A stretch of DNA of 64,000 nucleotides from Azospirillum cavernae (GCF_003590795.1 NZ_QYUL01000001.1:1753001-1817000); one strand, 5' to 3'; counted from the first letter of the stretch, positions 18,783 through 27,628 are shown. Notes: generated from the sequence alone by a model not told the origin. Numbers and translations are program-made.

Positions 18783-19945
18783 CGATCTATCTCGACAACA
18801 ACGCCACCACGGCGCTGGCGCCGGAGGTGCGGGAAGCGATGCTGCCCTGCCTGTTCGGCGATTACGCCAACCCGTCCAGCCCGCACAGCGCCGGGATGGC
18901 CGCCCGGCGTCTGGTCAGCGACGCCCGCGCCCAGGTCGCCGCCCTGATCGGGGCCAAACCCGCCGATGTGATGTTCACCGGCAGCGCGACGGAGGCGACG
19001 CACGCCGCCATCCTCGGCGCGCTGCGCAGCCTGGAGGAAACCGACCACACCCGCGACCACATCCTCACCACGGCGGTGGAGCATCCGGCGACTCTGGCCC
19101 TGTTCGACGATCTGCGGAACCAGGGCTGGCGCGTCAGCGTCCTGCCGGTGAACGCCGATGGCCTGCCCTCGCTGGTCGATCTGGGCGCGCTGGTGTCGGA
19201 ACGCACGGCGCTGGTCTCCATGATGTGGGCCAACAACGAAACCGGCGTGCTGATGCCGGTGGCCGGGGCCTCGGCCATCGCCCACGCCCATGGCGCGTTG
19301 TTTCACACCGACGCGGTGCAGGCGGCGGGCCGGGTGGCGGTGGAGTGCGGCATCGCCGATTACCTCACTTTGTCCGCCCACAAGATGCACGGGCCGAAGG
19401 GCGTCGGCGCGCTTTACCTCCGCAAGGGCGCGCCCTTCCGCCCGCTGGTCCACGGCCATCAGGAACGGCGGCGGCACGGCGGCACCGAGAATGTGCCGGG
19501 GATCGTCGGCTTCGGGGCCGCCGCCTCGCTCGCCGCGCTGTGGCTGGACGAGGCCGGGTTGCTGGGCTTTCTGCGCGACCGGCTGGAAAGCGGCGTGCTG
19601 GCCCGTTGGCCGGGGGCGCTGGTCAATGGCGGCGGCGCGGCGCGGCTGCCCAACACCAGCAACATCCGCTTCGCCGACGGCCAAGGCCGCCCGGCTGATG
19701 GCGAGGAGCTGTTGACGCGGTTGGACCGCGCCGGAATCGCCGTGTCGATGGGGGCCGCCTGCTCCTCAGGGGCGAATGGAGGGGGCGGCAACGAGCCAAG
19801 CCATGTGCTGACCGCCATGGGGCTGAGCGGCGCGGCGGCGGCCAGCAGTTTGCGCTTTTCGCTCAGCCGCTACAGCACGGCGGCGGAAATCGACGCGGTG
19901 CTGTCGGAGTTGCCCGCCCTGCACGCCCGTCTGGTCGCGGCGTGA
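18779..19945 (+). CDS. nifS: NifS cysteine desulfurase
   Basis: A 388-aa PLP enzyme that releases sulfur from cysteine for nitrogenase Fe-S clusters. It starts MTIYLDNNATT as NifS/IscS do. The Schiff-base Lys202 lies in LSAHKMHGPKG and the catalytic Cys328 in SMGAACSSG. HTDAVQAAG contains the PLP contacts. Full length for the family. It is translationally coupled to nifZ. Confidence 0.96.
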   Translation: MTIYLDNNATTALAPEVREAMLPCLFGDYANPSSPHSAGMAARRLVSDARAQVAALIGAKPADVMFTGSATEATHAAILGALRSLEETDHTRDHILTTAVEHPATLALFDDLRNQGWRVSVLPVNADGLPSLVDLGALVSERTALVSMMWANNETGVLMPVAGASAIAHAHGALFHTDAVQAAGRVAVECGIADYLTLSAHKMHGPKGVGALYLRKGAPFRPLVHGHQERRRHGGTENVPGIVGFGAAASLAALWLDEAGLLGFLRDRLESGVLARWPGALVNGGGAARLPNTSNIRFADGQGRPADGEELLTRLDRAGIAVSMGAACSSGANGGGGNEPSHVLTAMGLSGAAAASSLRFSLSRYSTAAEIDAVLSELPALHARLVAA

Positions 19946-19994
19946 TCCCGACCGCCGCCAACAACCAACAACAACAAACTTTGGAGCCGTGATT

Positions 19995-20204
19995 ATGAAG
20001 GTGATGATCCGCAAGGTGGCCGAGGGCTACACGATCTACGTCGCCAAGAAGGATCTGGAGGAACCCATCACCGAGATGGAAAACCCCGGCCTGTGGGGCG
20101 GTTGGGTCAAGGTCGCCAACGGCTGGACTCTGGACCTGCCGGAGATGCCCGCCGACACCCGCCTGCCGATCACCGTCGAAGCCAAAAAACGCGGCGCGGA
20201 GTGA
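19995..20204 (+). CDS. nifT: NifT/FixU family protein
   Basis: A 69-aa protein with the NifT signature MKVMIRKV...YVAKKDLEEPI and GGWVKVANGWTLDLP. The function of NifT is unknown and it is dispensable in tested species. TTGGAG at 19981-19986 supports the ATG at 19995 over a GTG two codons earlier. Confidence 0.9.
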   Translation: MKVMIRKVAEGYTIYVAKKDLEEPITEMENPGLWGGWVKVANGWTLDLPEMPADTRLPITVEAKKRGAE

Positions 20205-20209
20205 CCATC

Positions 20210-20494
20210 ATGGCCCTGTCCCTTGAGCGCATCGACACCATCGCCACGCTGGCCAACCAGCTTTTTTCCGCCGGAAACCGGATCGACGACGTCGCCCGCG
20301 CCGTCCGCGCGGCCAACCCGGATCTGAAGACCGTCACCACCGCCCACGCCTCGGTGATGGCCGAGGATCCGTTCCGCGAGGAAAACGGCTTCGATCTGCA
20401 TCTGGTGGACGGCAACAACCACTGCTGGCTCATCACCGACAAGCCGGAGCTTGCCACCGGCCTGGTGATCGCCCAACGGGACGAGGATGAATGA
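20210..20494 (+). CDS. Small conserved nif-operon protein, function unknown
   Basis: A 94-aa protein starting MALSLERIDTIATLANQLFSAGNRIDDVARAVRAANPDLK, with a helical N-terminal half and a second half (DPFREENGFDLHLVDGNNHCWLITDKPELATGLVIAQRDED) likely to be beta-rich. No enzymatic motif is seen. It starts 5 bp after nifT and ends immediately before the DegT-like gene, so it belongs to the operon. Confidence 0.78.
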   Translation: MALSLERIDTIATLANQLFSAGNRIDDVARAVRAANPDLKTVTTAHASVMAEDPFREENGFDLHLVDGNNHCWLITDKPELATGLVIAQRDEDE

Positions 20495-21706
20495 ATGACC
20501 GCTTCCCCCGCGACGTTGGCCACGCAAAACGACACAATCGATCCTGCCGAGGATGACGGCGACGGTTTCATCGCCCTGACCGCCCCCGACATGTCCGGGG
20601 CGGAGGTGGAGATGCTCAGCCGCGTCCTGACCTCTGGCGAGTTGGGCGACGGGCGGATGGCGCGGGCGTTCGAGACCGCCTTCGCCGCCTATGTCGGGCG
20701 CGCCCACGCCGTCGCGGTGTCCAGCGGCACCATCGCCGCCCTGCTGGTGATGAAAGCCTATGGGATCGGGCCGGGGGACGAGGTTCTGTGCAGCCCCTTC
20801 GGCTGGCATCAGGCGCAACACGCGGTGGCGTTGAGCGGGGCGACGCCGGTGCTGGTCGACATTGATTACTGGCAGCACAGCATCAACCCGGAAAAGGCCG
20901 CGACCCTCATCACCCCGGCGACCAAGGCCATTCTGGCCGCCAACCCCAACGGCCACCCCGCCCATTGGGACGAGCTGACCGCGCTGGCCAAGGATCACGG
21001 CTTGATCCTGATCGAGGATTCGACCGAGGCCATCGGCTCCACCTACAAGGGGCGGATGGTCGGCGGGTTCGGCGACGCGTCGTTCTTTGATTTTTCCGAG
21101 CCGGGGGTTCTGCTGGCCGGGGATGGCGGCATGATCGTCACCGACGACCGCGATCTGGCCCACCGCCTGCGCTATCTGCGCCGCCGCGAGGTGGAGCATC
21201 GCAACACCGTCGTCATCACCCGCACCCTGCCCTGGCAGGTGGGCTTGAGCAACCTCAACGCCGCGCTGGGGCTGGTGCAGTTGAAACGGCTGCCGGAGAT
21301 TCTGGCCCGCCGGAATAGGGTTATCGGCTGGTACGACGCGGCAATGGCGAGCTTTGAAGGCATCAAGCCGCCCTATCGCGGCGCGGGCGCGGAAATCGTC
21401 AACCCGATGCTCTATTGCGTGCATCTCGGCACCCGCTTCACCGCGTCGGGCCGCAAGGCGATCATCGAGGATCTCGACGGGCAGGACATCGACGCGTCAG
21501 ATTTCGGCCAGCCGCTGCACACCCAGCAATATTACCAGGAGCGCGGGGCCAGCCGTTCGGCCTGCCCGGTCTGCACCAAAACCGCCGACCGCGTGCTGGC
21601 GCTGCCGCTGCACCACGCGATCACCGAGGATCAGGTCGCCTTCATCGTCGAAACGCTGAAGGACGCCACCATCAACACCGGCGCCGGGGCGGCGATTTAC
21701 CTTTAA
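20495..21706 (+). CDS. DegT/DnrJ/EryC1-fold protein lacking the Schiff-base lysine
   Basis: The 403-aa protein has the fold-type I layout of sugar aminotransferases: VAVSSGTIAALLV, LILIEDSTEAIGSTYKGRMVGGFGDASFF and GDGGMIVTDD. The pyridine-contacting Asp175 is kept. Aligning FSFxxTKNLxxGEGG of active members with FDFSEPGVLLAGDGG places Gly204 where the PLP-binding Lys should be. A normal aminotransferase mechanism therefore looks impossible, though a neighbouring Lys cannot be excluded. It follows the small gene directly and precedes the SIR2-like gene by 12 bp. The role in nitrogen fixation is unknown. Confidence 0.85.
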   Translation: MTASPATLATQNDTIDPAEDDGDGFIALTAPDMSGAEVEMLSRVLTSGELGDGRMARAFETAFAAYVGRAHAVAVSSGTIAALLVMKAYGIGPGDEVLCSPFGWHQAQHAVALSGATPVLVDIDYWQHSINPEKAATLITPATKAILAANPNGHPAHWDELTALAKDHGLILIEDSTEAIGSTYKGRMVGGFGDASFFDFSEPGVLLAGDGGMIVTDDRDLAHRLRYLRRREVEHRNTVVITRTLPWQVGLSNLNAALGLVQLKRLPEILARRNRVIGWYDAAMASFEGIKPPYRGAGAEIVNPMLYCVHLGTRFTASGRKAIIEDLDGQDIDASDFGQPLHTQQYYQERGASRSACPVCTKTADRVLALPLHHAITEDQVAFIVETLKDATINTGAGAAIYL

Positions 21707-21718
21707 AGGGGATTCTTC

Positions 21719-22609
21719 ATGACCGACACCGCGCTTGCGCCGGACGCCGATTCCGTCACGGTCGCCGACACCGCCGCCGCCATCGCCAGCATCGCCGCCG
21801 CGTTGAAGGCCCGGCAGGTGGTCCCCTTTCTCGGGCCGGGGGCCTTCGCGCTGCTGTCCCCGGACGACTGCCCAATCCCGCGCAATTCGGCGGAGCTGAC
21901 CCAGCGGCTGAACGCCAAGGTGACGGCGCCGGGGCGCTTCCGCACCAATTTGACGGCGGTCGCCCAATTCATCGAAACCCGCCGCCACCGCAAAACGCTG
22001 GAAGCCATCCTCAACGAGATTTTCAGCCAGACGGTTCCGCCGACGCTCGCCCACCGCTTCCTCAGCGCCATCCCGACGCCGCCGTTGATCGTGGACGTCT
22101 GGTACGACAACGCGCTCGACGCGCTGCTGACCGCCGCCGCCGACCGGAGTTGGGGGCAGATTCAGGGGCTGTCGCACCCGCAATCAACCGGCGAATGGGT
22201 GAAATATTACGCCGCCGACGGGTCTGAAACGACCGCCGCCGCCGCTGAGGCCTGGGACACCGTGCTCTACAAACCGTCCGGCGCGGTGACGCCCGCCGGC
22301 AATTATCTGATTTCCGACAGCGATTTCGTCGAGCTGTTGACCGAGATCGACATCCAGACGCCGATTCCCCCGGTGGTCAAGGACCGGCGCGCCGGGCGGC
22401 ATTTCCTCTATCTCGGCTGCCGCTTCGACCATGAAATCCAGCGCACCTTCGGCCGCCAAATCTCCAAACGCTCGACCGACCAGCATTGGGCGGTGATCCA
22501 GGGCGAGTTGTCGAAGAACGAGGAACGCTTTCTGTCCCAAATGGGCATCCAGCGCCTGGATCTGCCGCTCGACGTCGCGGTGGAGATGTTGCAGGAGGCG
22601 TTGGGGTAA
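21719..22609 (+). CDS. SIR2-like domain protein at the end of the nif operon
   Basis: A 296-aa protein with the SIR2_2-type order: VVPFLGPGAFALLS (glycine-rich NAD-site region, residues 34-47), PPLIVDVWYDNALDALL (121-137), VLYKPSGAV (182-190), YLISDSDFVELLTE, and HFLYLGCRFDHEIQRTF (228-244). Active SIR2-like NADases have TNYD and KLHG at the second and third blocks. Here these read VWYD (Trp128) and KPSG (Ser187), so catalytic Asn and His seem absent. AAAGGGGA precedes the ATG. A 106-bp palindromic repeat follows the stop. Confidence 0.8.
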   Translation: MTDTALAPDADSVTVADTAAAIASIAAALKARQVVPFLGPGAFALLSPDDCPIPRNSAELTQRLNAKVTAPGRFRTNLTAVAQFIETRRHRKTLEAILNEIFSQTVPPTLAHRFLSAIPTPPLIVDVWYDNALDALLTAAADRSWGQIQGLSHPQSTGEWVKYYAADGSETTAAAAEAWDTVLYKPSGAVTPAGNYLISDSDFVELLTEIDIQTPIPPVVKDRRAGRHFLYLGCRFDHEIQRTFGRQISKRSTDQHWAVIQGELSKNEERFLSQMGIQRLDLPLDVAVEMLQEALG

Positions 22610-22620
22610 GGCGCCGCTTT

Positions 22621-22726
22621 CCCCCTCCCCGGCCCTCCCCCGCTTCGCGGGAGAGGGAGCATACGCTTTGCCAAGATACGGCGGAGTTCCCTCTCCCGCG
22701 TCAGCGGGGGAGGGTTAGGGAGGGGG
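22621..22726. repeat. Intergenic palindromic repeat (REP/MITE-like)
   Basis: Two arms, 22621-22657 and 22689-22726, are near-perfect inverted copies, each containing its own hairpin (CCTCCCCCGC-TTCG-CGGGAGAGG type). This structure is common for dispersed palindromic elements in alphaproteobacteria. It separates the nif operon end from the convergent GST gene and may also stop transcription. Confidence 0.75.
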
Positions 22727-22745
22727 CAAGCGATCAAGCGCTTGA

Positions 22746-23426
22746 TCAAGCCCCCGGCAAGCGGTGGCTGATGACGCTGTCGCGGTTGCGCAGGAAGGTC
22801 AAAAGCCGGGCCGGGTAATCCGGGGTGACGGCGGTTTGCACCGAGGGGCGGGCCGCCAGCGCCGCGCGCCACGAGGCCACCCGCGCGCGCCCGTCGATCA
22901 GCCGCAAATCGGCGTCGGCCTCGAACAGGTCCAAATAGCGGAAGATCGGCCCGAACACGGCGTCGACAAGGCTGAAGCTTGCCCCGGCGAAATAGGGGCC
23001 GTCCGCCAACTCCGCCTCGACCCGGTCGAACAGCGCGCCGATCTCGACGGATTCCTTGGCGAAAGCCGCCTCGTCCTTGGCGTTGTACAGCCGACCGATG
23101 GCGTTGAGGATGGCGGAGCCGAACTCGATCCAACTGCGGTGCCGCGCCCGTTCCAGCGGATCGGCGGGGTGCAGGGCCGGGGCCTGGGTGTCTTCCAGAT
23201 ATTCCAGAATCACCGCCGATTCAAAGATCACCCCGTCTGGCTTGCCCGCTTCCGACACGCGGAGCAGCGGCACCTTGCCGAGCGGCGACAACGCTTTGAA
23301 CCAATCGGGCTTGTCGGCGAGATCAATCGTGATCCGCTCGAACGGCACGCCCTTCTCGCTGAGCGCGATCGCCGCGCGCTGCACATAGGGGCAGAGATGA
23401 TGGCTGATGAGCGTCAAGGTCGGCAT
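22746..23426 (-). CDS. Glutathione S-transferase
   Basis: The 226-aa protein starts with the thioredoxin-fold N domain MPTLTLISHHLCPYVQRAAIAL (CPYVQ active-site region). GKVPLLR and ESAVILEYLED (glutathione gamma-Glu contact) follow, then an all-helical C domain (PYFAGASFSLVDAVFGP). It looks like an omega/beta-type GST that reduces or conjugates thiols. The Met at 23426 is preferred because the fold begins there. Followed on the same strand by nothing; it sits downstream of azoR by 86 bp. Confidence 0.88.
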   Translation of the reverse strand: MPTLTLISHHLCPYVQRAAIALSEKGVPFERITIDLADKPDWFKALSPLGKVPLLRVSEAGKPDGVIFESAVILEYLEDTQAPALHPADPLERARHRSWIEFGSAILNAIGRLYNAKDEAAFAKESVEIGALFDRVEAELADGPYFAGASFSLVDAVFGPIFRYLDLFEADADLRLIDGRARVASWRAALAARPSVQTAVTPDYPARLLTFLRNRDSVISHRLPGA

Positions 23427-23512
23427 GGCGCGGCCCCCAGAACAAGGCGTGTGTCCGAAAACCAACGCGCCTCGGCCCCGCGACACGCGCAGGACCGGGG
23501 CGCGCCACCTCT

Positions 23513-24136
23513 TTACGCGGCCACGAGCAGATCGGCGATGGCCTCATCGGCCTTGGCGAAGGCCGCCGCCTTGGCGTCCGGCCCCATGCCGACGCCTTCG
23601 ACGCGGATGAAGGTCACGTCGGTGATGCCGAAGAAGCCGAACACCGTGCGCAGATAGGCTTCCTGGTGATCCAGACCGGACAGCGCCGGGTTGGTCGAAT
23701 AGACGCCGCCACGGCCCGAAGCGACGATGACGCGCTTGCCGCCCGCCAGACCTTCCGGCCCCTTTTCGGTGTAGCGGAAGGTGCGGCCCGCCTGGGCCAG
23801 ACGGTCGATCCACGCCTTCAACTGGGTGGGGACCGAAAAATTGTACATCGGCGCGCCGATGACGACGGTGTCGGCGGCCAGGAACTCGTCCACCAGCTCG
23901 TCGGTCAGGGCCAACTCGGAACGCTGACGCTCGTTCAAGCCGTCCAGGTTGCGGAACTTGACGACCTGGAGGAGTTCGCCCGACAGGTGGTCCGGCGGGT
24001 TGGCGGCGACGTCGCGATAGGCCACGGTCGCGCCGGGTTCCGCCTTGCGCAGCGTCTCGACGATGGAGGCGGTCAACTGGCGCGTGACCGAGGCGGCGCC
24101 GAGCGGGCTGGAGTCGATGTGCAGGATCGTCGTCAT
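23513..24136 (-). CDS. azoR: FMN-dependent NADH-azoreductase
   Basis: A 207-aa flavodoxin-like enzyme: ILHIDSSPLGAASVTRQLT (FMN phosphate loop), VIGAPMYNFSVPTQLKAWIDRL and VIVASGRGGVY are AzoR signatures. It reduces quinones and azo compounds in the cytoplasm with NADH. Length matches E. coli AzoR. An array of inverted repeats lies 75-130 bp upstream. Confidence 0.93.
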   Translation of the reverse strand: MTTILHIDSSPLGAASVTRQLTASIVETLRKAEPGATVAYRDVAANPPDHLSGELLQVVKFRNLDGLNERQRSELALTDELVDEFLAADTVVIGAPMYNFSVPTQLKAWIDRLAQAGRTFRYTEKGPEGLAGGKRVIVASGRGGVYSTNPALSGLDHQEAYLRTVFGFFGITDVTFIRVEGVGMGPDAKAAAFAKADEAIADLLVAA

Positions 24137-24210
24137 GGCGTGTGGCCTTCTGTTCGGTGGCGACCGGCGGTTCCGCCGGTCAATCTCTGGAACCGAACAT
24201 GCCCGACGAA

Positions 24211-24265
24211 CAATGATCTGAGAAGCCAGCGGCTTAGCGACAGATCGTTGTTGAAATCACAACAA
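24211..24265. promoter_or_regulatory. Nested inverted repeats upstream of azoR
   Basis: CAATGATCTG (24211-24220) is repeated inverted as CAGATCGTTG (24241-24250) with one mismatch. TTGTTG-N6-CAACAA (24248-24265) overlaps the right arm. This may be a regulator site for azoR or a processing signal after the amidotransferase gene. Confidence 0.45.
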
Positions 24266-24270
24266 TGAGG

Positions 24271-25041
24271 TCAACGCCCCACCGGCTCCCCGGCGCGGAA
24301 CACCACCATTTCGCCGGGTTTCATCACCGTCCACGCCTCGTTCACCGTCAAGGGGCGGGTGGCGACGACGGTGACGATGTCCTTCGGCGTGGTTTCCTGG
24401 GCGAAATCGACGCTCATGTCGGCGTCGAGCAGGGTGGCGGCGCCAAAGGGGGCCTTGCGCGTCAGCCAGGCCAGATTGGTGGCGCAATGGCACCACAGGT
24501 TCCGCCCGTCGCTGAGCAGCATGTTGAAGACGCCCAGCGTGCCGAGATCGGCGGCCAGATGGCGGATCAACCGCATCAGACCGGCGGTCTTCTTCGGCGG
24601 TTCCGGGTACTGCATGCGGATCTGGTCGAGCAGCCAGCAAAAGGCGTGCTCGCTGTCGGTGGTCCCCACCGGCTCGTAAAAGGTCAGGATGCGGTCCTTG
24701 ATGCCTTTGAGCTGGCCGTTGTGGGCGAAGGTCCACACCCGCCCCCACAATTCGCGGGTGAAGGGGTGGGTGTTCTCCAGCCCCACGCGTCCCCGGTTGG
24801 CGCGGCGGATGTGGGAGATCACCGTGCGGGACTTGATCGAATAGCGGCTGACCAGCTCGGCGATTTCGGACTCGCAGCTCGGCGCCGGATCATGAAAGGT
24901 CCGGCAGCCCTTCCCCTCGTAAAAGGCGATGCCCCAGCCGTCGCGGTGCGGGCCGGTCTGGCCGCCACGCCGCATCAGGCCGCGAAAGCTGAAACAGATG
25001 TCCGTGGGCACGTTGGCGCTCATGCCCAGGAGTTCGCACAT
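24271..25041 (-). CDS. Class II glutamine amidotransferase (YafJ-like)
   Basis: A 256-aa protein starting MCELLGMS, so Cys2 is the N-terminal nucleophile of class II amidotransferases. [24 protein letters not shown] and [19 protein letters not shown], then FAHNGQL, form the glutaminase site. No synthetase domain is attached, so the acceptor is unknown. It lies 74 bp downstream of draB on the same strand and may share the draTGB transcript. Confidence 0.88.
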   Translation of the reverse strand: MCELLGMSANVPTDICFSFRGLMRRGGQTGPHRDGWGIAFYEGKGCRTFHDPAPSCESEIAELVSRYSIKSRTVISHIRRANRGRVGLENTHPFTRELWGRVWTFAHNGQLKGIKDRILTFYEPVGTTDSEHAFCWLLDQIRMQYPEPPKKTAGLMRLIRHLAADLGTLGVFNMLLSDGRNLWCHCATNLAWLTRKAPFGAATLLDADMSVDFAQETTPKDIVTVVATRPLTVNEAWTVMKPGEMVVFRAGEPVGR

Positions 25042-25115
25042 GGTGTCCTCGTGACCGCTCGTCGTCGTCGGGAATCGTGTCGGATTCCCAACCTACGACA
25101 GACAACGCCGCCGCG

Positions 25116-25544
25116 TCACCCCTTTGCGGGCGCAGGACAGGGCGGCATGTGCGGACGCACGCAACCTTCCGTCACACCATCCGCTCCGCCATCCGCCAAA
25201 CCAATCCAAGCGGCGATCAACGCCGTGTCGAATCCGCACTCGCGCCGCGCGCCCACCTGCAACAGCGGGCGGCGGATCAACAGCGGGTTGGCGATCATCG
25301 CCGCCAGCGCCGACTCCTCGTCCATCGCCTCCGGCGTGACCTCCCCCGCTTTCACGGCGGGGGCGGCGCGGTTGAACCAATCGGCCACCGGGCGGGCGCC
25401 GAAGAAGGGGCGCAAATCCTCCGCCGTCCAGGGCGCGCTCAACAGGTCGCGGGCCTCCACGCGATGGCCGGACTCCTCCAACCGCTTTTTCTGGCGGGCG
25501 TTGCCGCCGCAACCGGGCTTTTCATAGAACACGACGTCGGCCAT
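25116..25544 (-). CDS. draB: DraB/nitrogenase-associated ArsC-like protein
   Basis: The 142-aa protein has an ArsC/Spx-like thioredoxin fold: MADVVFYEKPGCGGNARQKK, RDLLSAPWTAEDLRPFFG and NPLLIRRPLLQVG. The CGGN at the active site has only one Cys in the usual CX2C position, as in nitrogenase-associated (NifO/DraB) members. It starts 4 bp after draG, matching the draTGB order of Rhodospirillum and Azospirillum. Its biochemical role is not settled; the Cys-rich C terminus (EGCVRPHMPPCP) is notable. Confidence 0.85.
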   Translation of the reverse strand: MADVVFYEKPGCGGNARQKKRLEESGHRVEARDLLSAPWTAEDLRPFFGARPVADWFNRAAPAVKAGEVTPEAMDEESALAAMIANPLLIRRPLLQVGARRECGFDTALIAAWIGLADGGADGVTEGCVRPHMPPCPAPAKG

Positions 25545-25548
25545 CGGA

Positions 25549-26442
25549 TCACTCCTGTCGGAAGAGCGGCGCGCGGGCGAGCAGCGCGTCGGTTTGCTGA
25601 CAAATCTCGTCGTACACTTTGCTGTCCAGCTTGCGCAGCCAGCGGCCTGGGATGTCCTCCACCCCATAGGTCGCCCCGGCCAGCATCCCGGCGATGGCCC
25701 CGGTGGTGTCGGCGTCGCCGCCCTGGTTGACGGTCTCGACCACGCAATTTTCCACCGAATCGGTCTGGAAATAATGGTGGAAGACCGTCTGCACCGTGTC
25801 GACGATGTAGGCGGTGGCCAAGCCCCGGTAGGGTTGGAATTTGAATTGCCGGTGCTGGGCGATCAGGGCGTTGGCCTCCTCCCGCGCGGCGACGATCCCG
25901 CCGCCCTGGATCAAGCGGTGGACCATGCGCCCCAGCGCCAGAACGGCGGCGTCAGACATCAGGTTGCTGTGGGTGATGCGCGACTGCTCACGCGACCACA
26001 GGGCCAGCGCCGCATCGTCGCCCAAGGTCGCCAGCGCGACCGGCAGATTGCGCATCGCCGCGCCGTTGCCCGCGTGGTATTCGGACTCCGGCTCCTCCAA
26101 CGTGCCGTTCATGATGTAACGGCGGATGCCGCGCCGCGTCGTGTCGCCGACATCGACCGGAACCGATTTCAGCCAGACGGCGAACTCGTCCGCCGCGCGG
26201 CGGGCGTCCCACTCCGGCCCGGCCAGGATGGCGCGGCCCAGATGCAGCGACATTTCGGTGTCGTCGGTGACTTGGCCCGGTTGCAGCTTCAGCCAGCCGC
26301 CGCCCTTGATGTGCCGGTGCACGCCATACTGATGGGCGATCTCGCCCTTGGTGAGGAACTCCACGGTCGCGCCCAGCGCGTCGCCGCAGGCCAAACCCAG
26401 ATAGGCGCCAAGCGCGCGGGATCGGATCGTCGGATCGGTCAT
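25549..26442 (-). CDS. draG: DraG, dinitrogenase reductase-activating ADP-ribosylglycohydrolase
   Basis: This 297-aa dinuclear-Mn hydrolase removes ADP-ribose from NifH Arg. The family motifs GLACGDALGATVEF, DDTEMSLHLGRAI and NQGGDADTTGAIAGMLAG with the metal-binding Asp residues are intact. It starts at MTDPTIRSRALG; the longer open frame upstream runs into the draT gap. It lies 71 bp after draT and 4 bp before draB. Membrane sequestration by AmtB-GlnZ regulates it in relatives. Confidence 0.96.
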   Translation of the reverse strand: MTDPTIRSRALGAYLGLACGDALGATVEFLTKGEIAHQYGVHRHIKGGGWLKLQPGQVTDDTEMSLHLGRAILAGPEWDARRAADEFAVWLKSVPVDVGDTTRRGIRRYIMNGTLEEPESEYHAGNGAAMRNLPVALATLGDDAALALWSREQSRITHSNLMSDAAVLALGRMVHRLIQGGGIVAAREEANALIAQHRQFKFQPYRGLATAYIVDTVQTVFHHYFQTDSVENCVVETVNQGGDADTTGAIAGMLAGATYGVEDIPGRWLRKLDSKVYDEICQQTDALLARAPLFRQE

Positions 26443-26513
26443 GTGCGGAGCGGGAACTTCCCGCCCTTTCCTGCTGAGCTTGAACGGGCACGCGCCGCCA
26501 AGCCGTGTGGTTG

Positions 26514-27392
26514 TCAAAGAAGCGACACGCCCACCCGATAATCCCCGCCGATGACCAGATACTCCCCTTCGCCCTGAAAGGGGTAGCGGGGCAAAATGTC
26601 GCGGAAGAAGACCACCTTGGGCAACGGCACCCAGGCGTCGAGGATGTAGTCGCCAAACTGGCCGGCGATGTCGCGTTGGATGGAAAAGGAACACAAATTG
26701 TTCAGCCGCAGCACCGCCGTGCGTTTGTCGGGCCGCGCGACGATGTGGTGTTCCTCGAAATCATTGACGCCGCGATAGAGCCGGATGTGCGAGGCCCAAT
26801 TGGGCATCGGCGCGTCCGGCCAGCCCCGGCGAATCGTCCATTGGCAATACTCATACAAGAGGTCGAGTTGCTGGTGGATGTTGTTGTTGTGAAAGCGGGT
26901 TGACAGTTTTTCCTCGCCATAGACCACCCAGGCGTCGGAGGCGAAGCGGCGGATCGGTTCCTTGTGATAGGTCGGCAACAGGCCAAAACGGCTTTCCACC
27001 CAGCCCTTCAGCACCGCCCCCTCCGCCCGGTTGCTGTCAAACATCCAGCCCTTCAACAGACGCAGATAGCTGGCGCGGAAACGCCGCTTGCCGTCGGCCC
27101 CCTCCGCCCCGGAAAAGTCCGGGTTCACCCCGAACCGCTCGGCCATATGCTGTTGGAAGATGTCCGAGGCGCTGAGCGCGTTGGGGGATTCGTCCAGCGC
27201 CTCGAACAGGGCGGCGTGTTCGCTGCGGGTGGCGCCGATGCGCAGGCGGCGCGGTTCGTCGTTGTAGGATTCCGCACACAGCGCGTCGGCTGGGACATTG
27301 ACCAGATTGGTGCGCAGCGCGCGCAAGGCCAGCGGCGATTCAGGATCGACCGCCCGCCCGTTCGCATCCCGCAGCGCCGCGCCATCCGCCAT
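26514..27392 (-). CDS. draT: DraT, NAD-dinitrogen-reductase ADP-ribosyltransferase
   Basis: A 292-aa enzyme that transfers ADP-ribose from NAD to NifH Arg104 when ammonium or darkness calls for nitrogenase shut-off. Conserved blocks include LRTNLVNVPADALCA, YLRLLKGWMFDSNRAEGAVLKGWVESRFGL, FHNNNIHQQLDLLYEYCQW and IRLYRGVNDFEEH. AAGGA seven bp before the Met at 27392 supports that start; a Met five codons earlier has no such site. No NifA-type promoter was found upstream. Confidence 0.96.
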   Translation of the reverse strand: MADGAALRDANGRAVDPESPLALRALRTNLVNVPADALCAESYNDEPRRLRIGATRSEHAALFEALDESPNALSASDIFQQHMAERFGVNPDFSGAEGADGKRRFRASYLRLLKGWMFDSNRAEGAVLKGWVESRFGLLPTYHKEPIRRFASDAWVVYGEEKLSTRFHNNNIHQQLDLLYEYCQWTIRRGWPDAPMPNWASHIRLYRGVNDFEEHHIVARPDKRTAVLRLNNLCSFSIQRDIAGQFGDYILDAWVPLPKVVFFRDILPRYPFQGEGEYLVIGGDYRVGVSLL

Positions 27393-27628
27393 GCCCGCTT
27401 CCTTCATCTGAAACCCACTATTTTTTTATGGATAAAGCGAATCCACAATTCCGCCAAGAGGCCATGCACGCCACGCGCCATCCTTGCCCGTTTTTCATCG
27501 ACCGCTTGCCTTGCCGCGATTGCCAGCGGACAAAGGGGAGAACATCGCGGCGGCGAATCCCGTTTTGCGGGCTGTTTGACGCCCACGATCCAACAACGCC
27601 ATCTGGCAACGCCATCAGGAAGAGCGCC

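Noticed and set aside
22732..22747. GATCAAGCGCTTGATC palindrome as an FNR/FixK site
   Set aside because: The half-sites have the wrong orientation for TTGAT-N4-ATCAA and it lies at the end of the GST gene, not in a promoter.
27411..27520. Sigma-54 promoter for draT
   Set aside because: TTGGCGG is followed by GA, not GC, at the required spacing, so the -24/-12 pattern fails.
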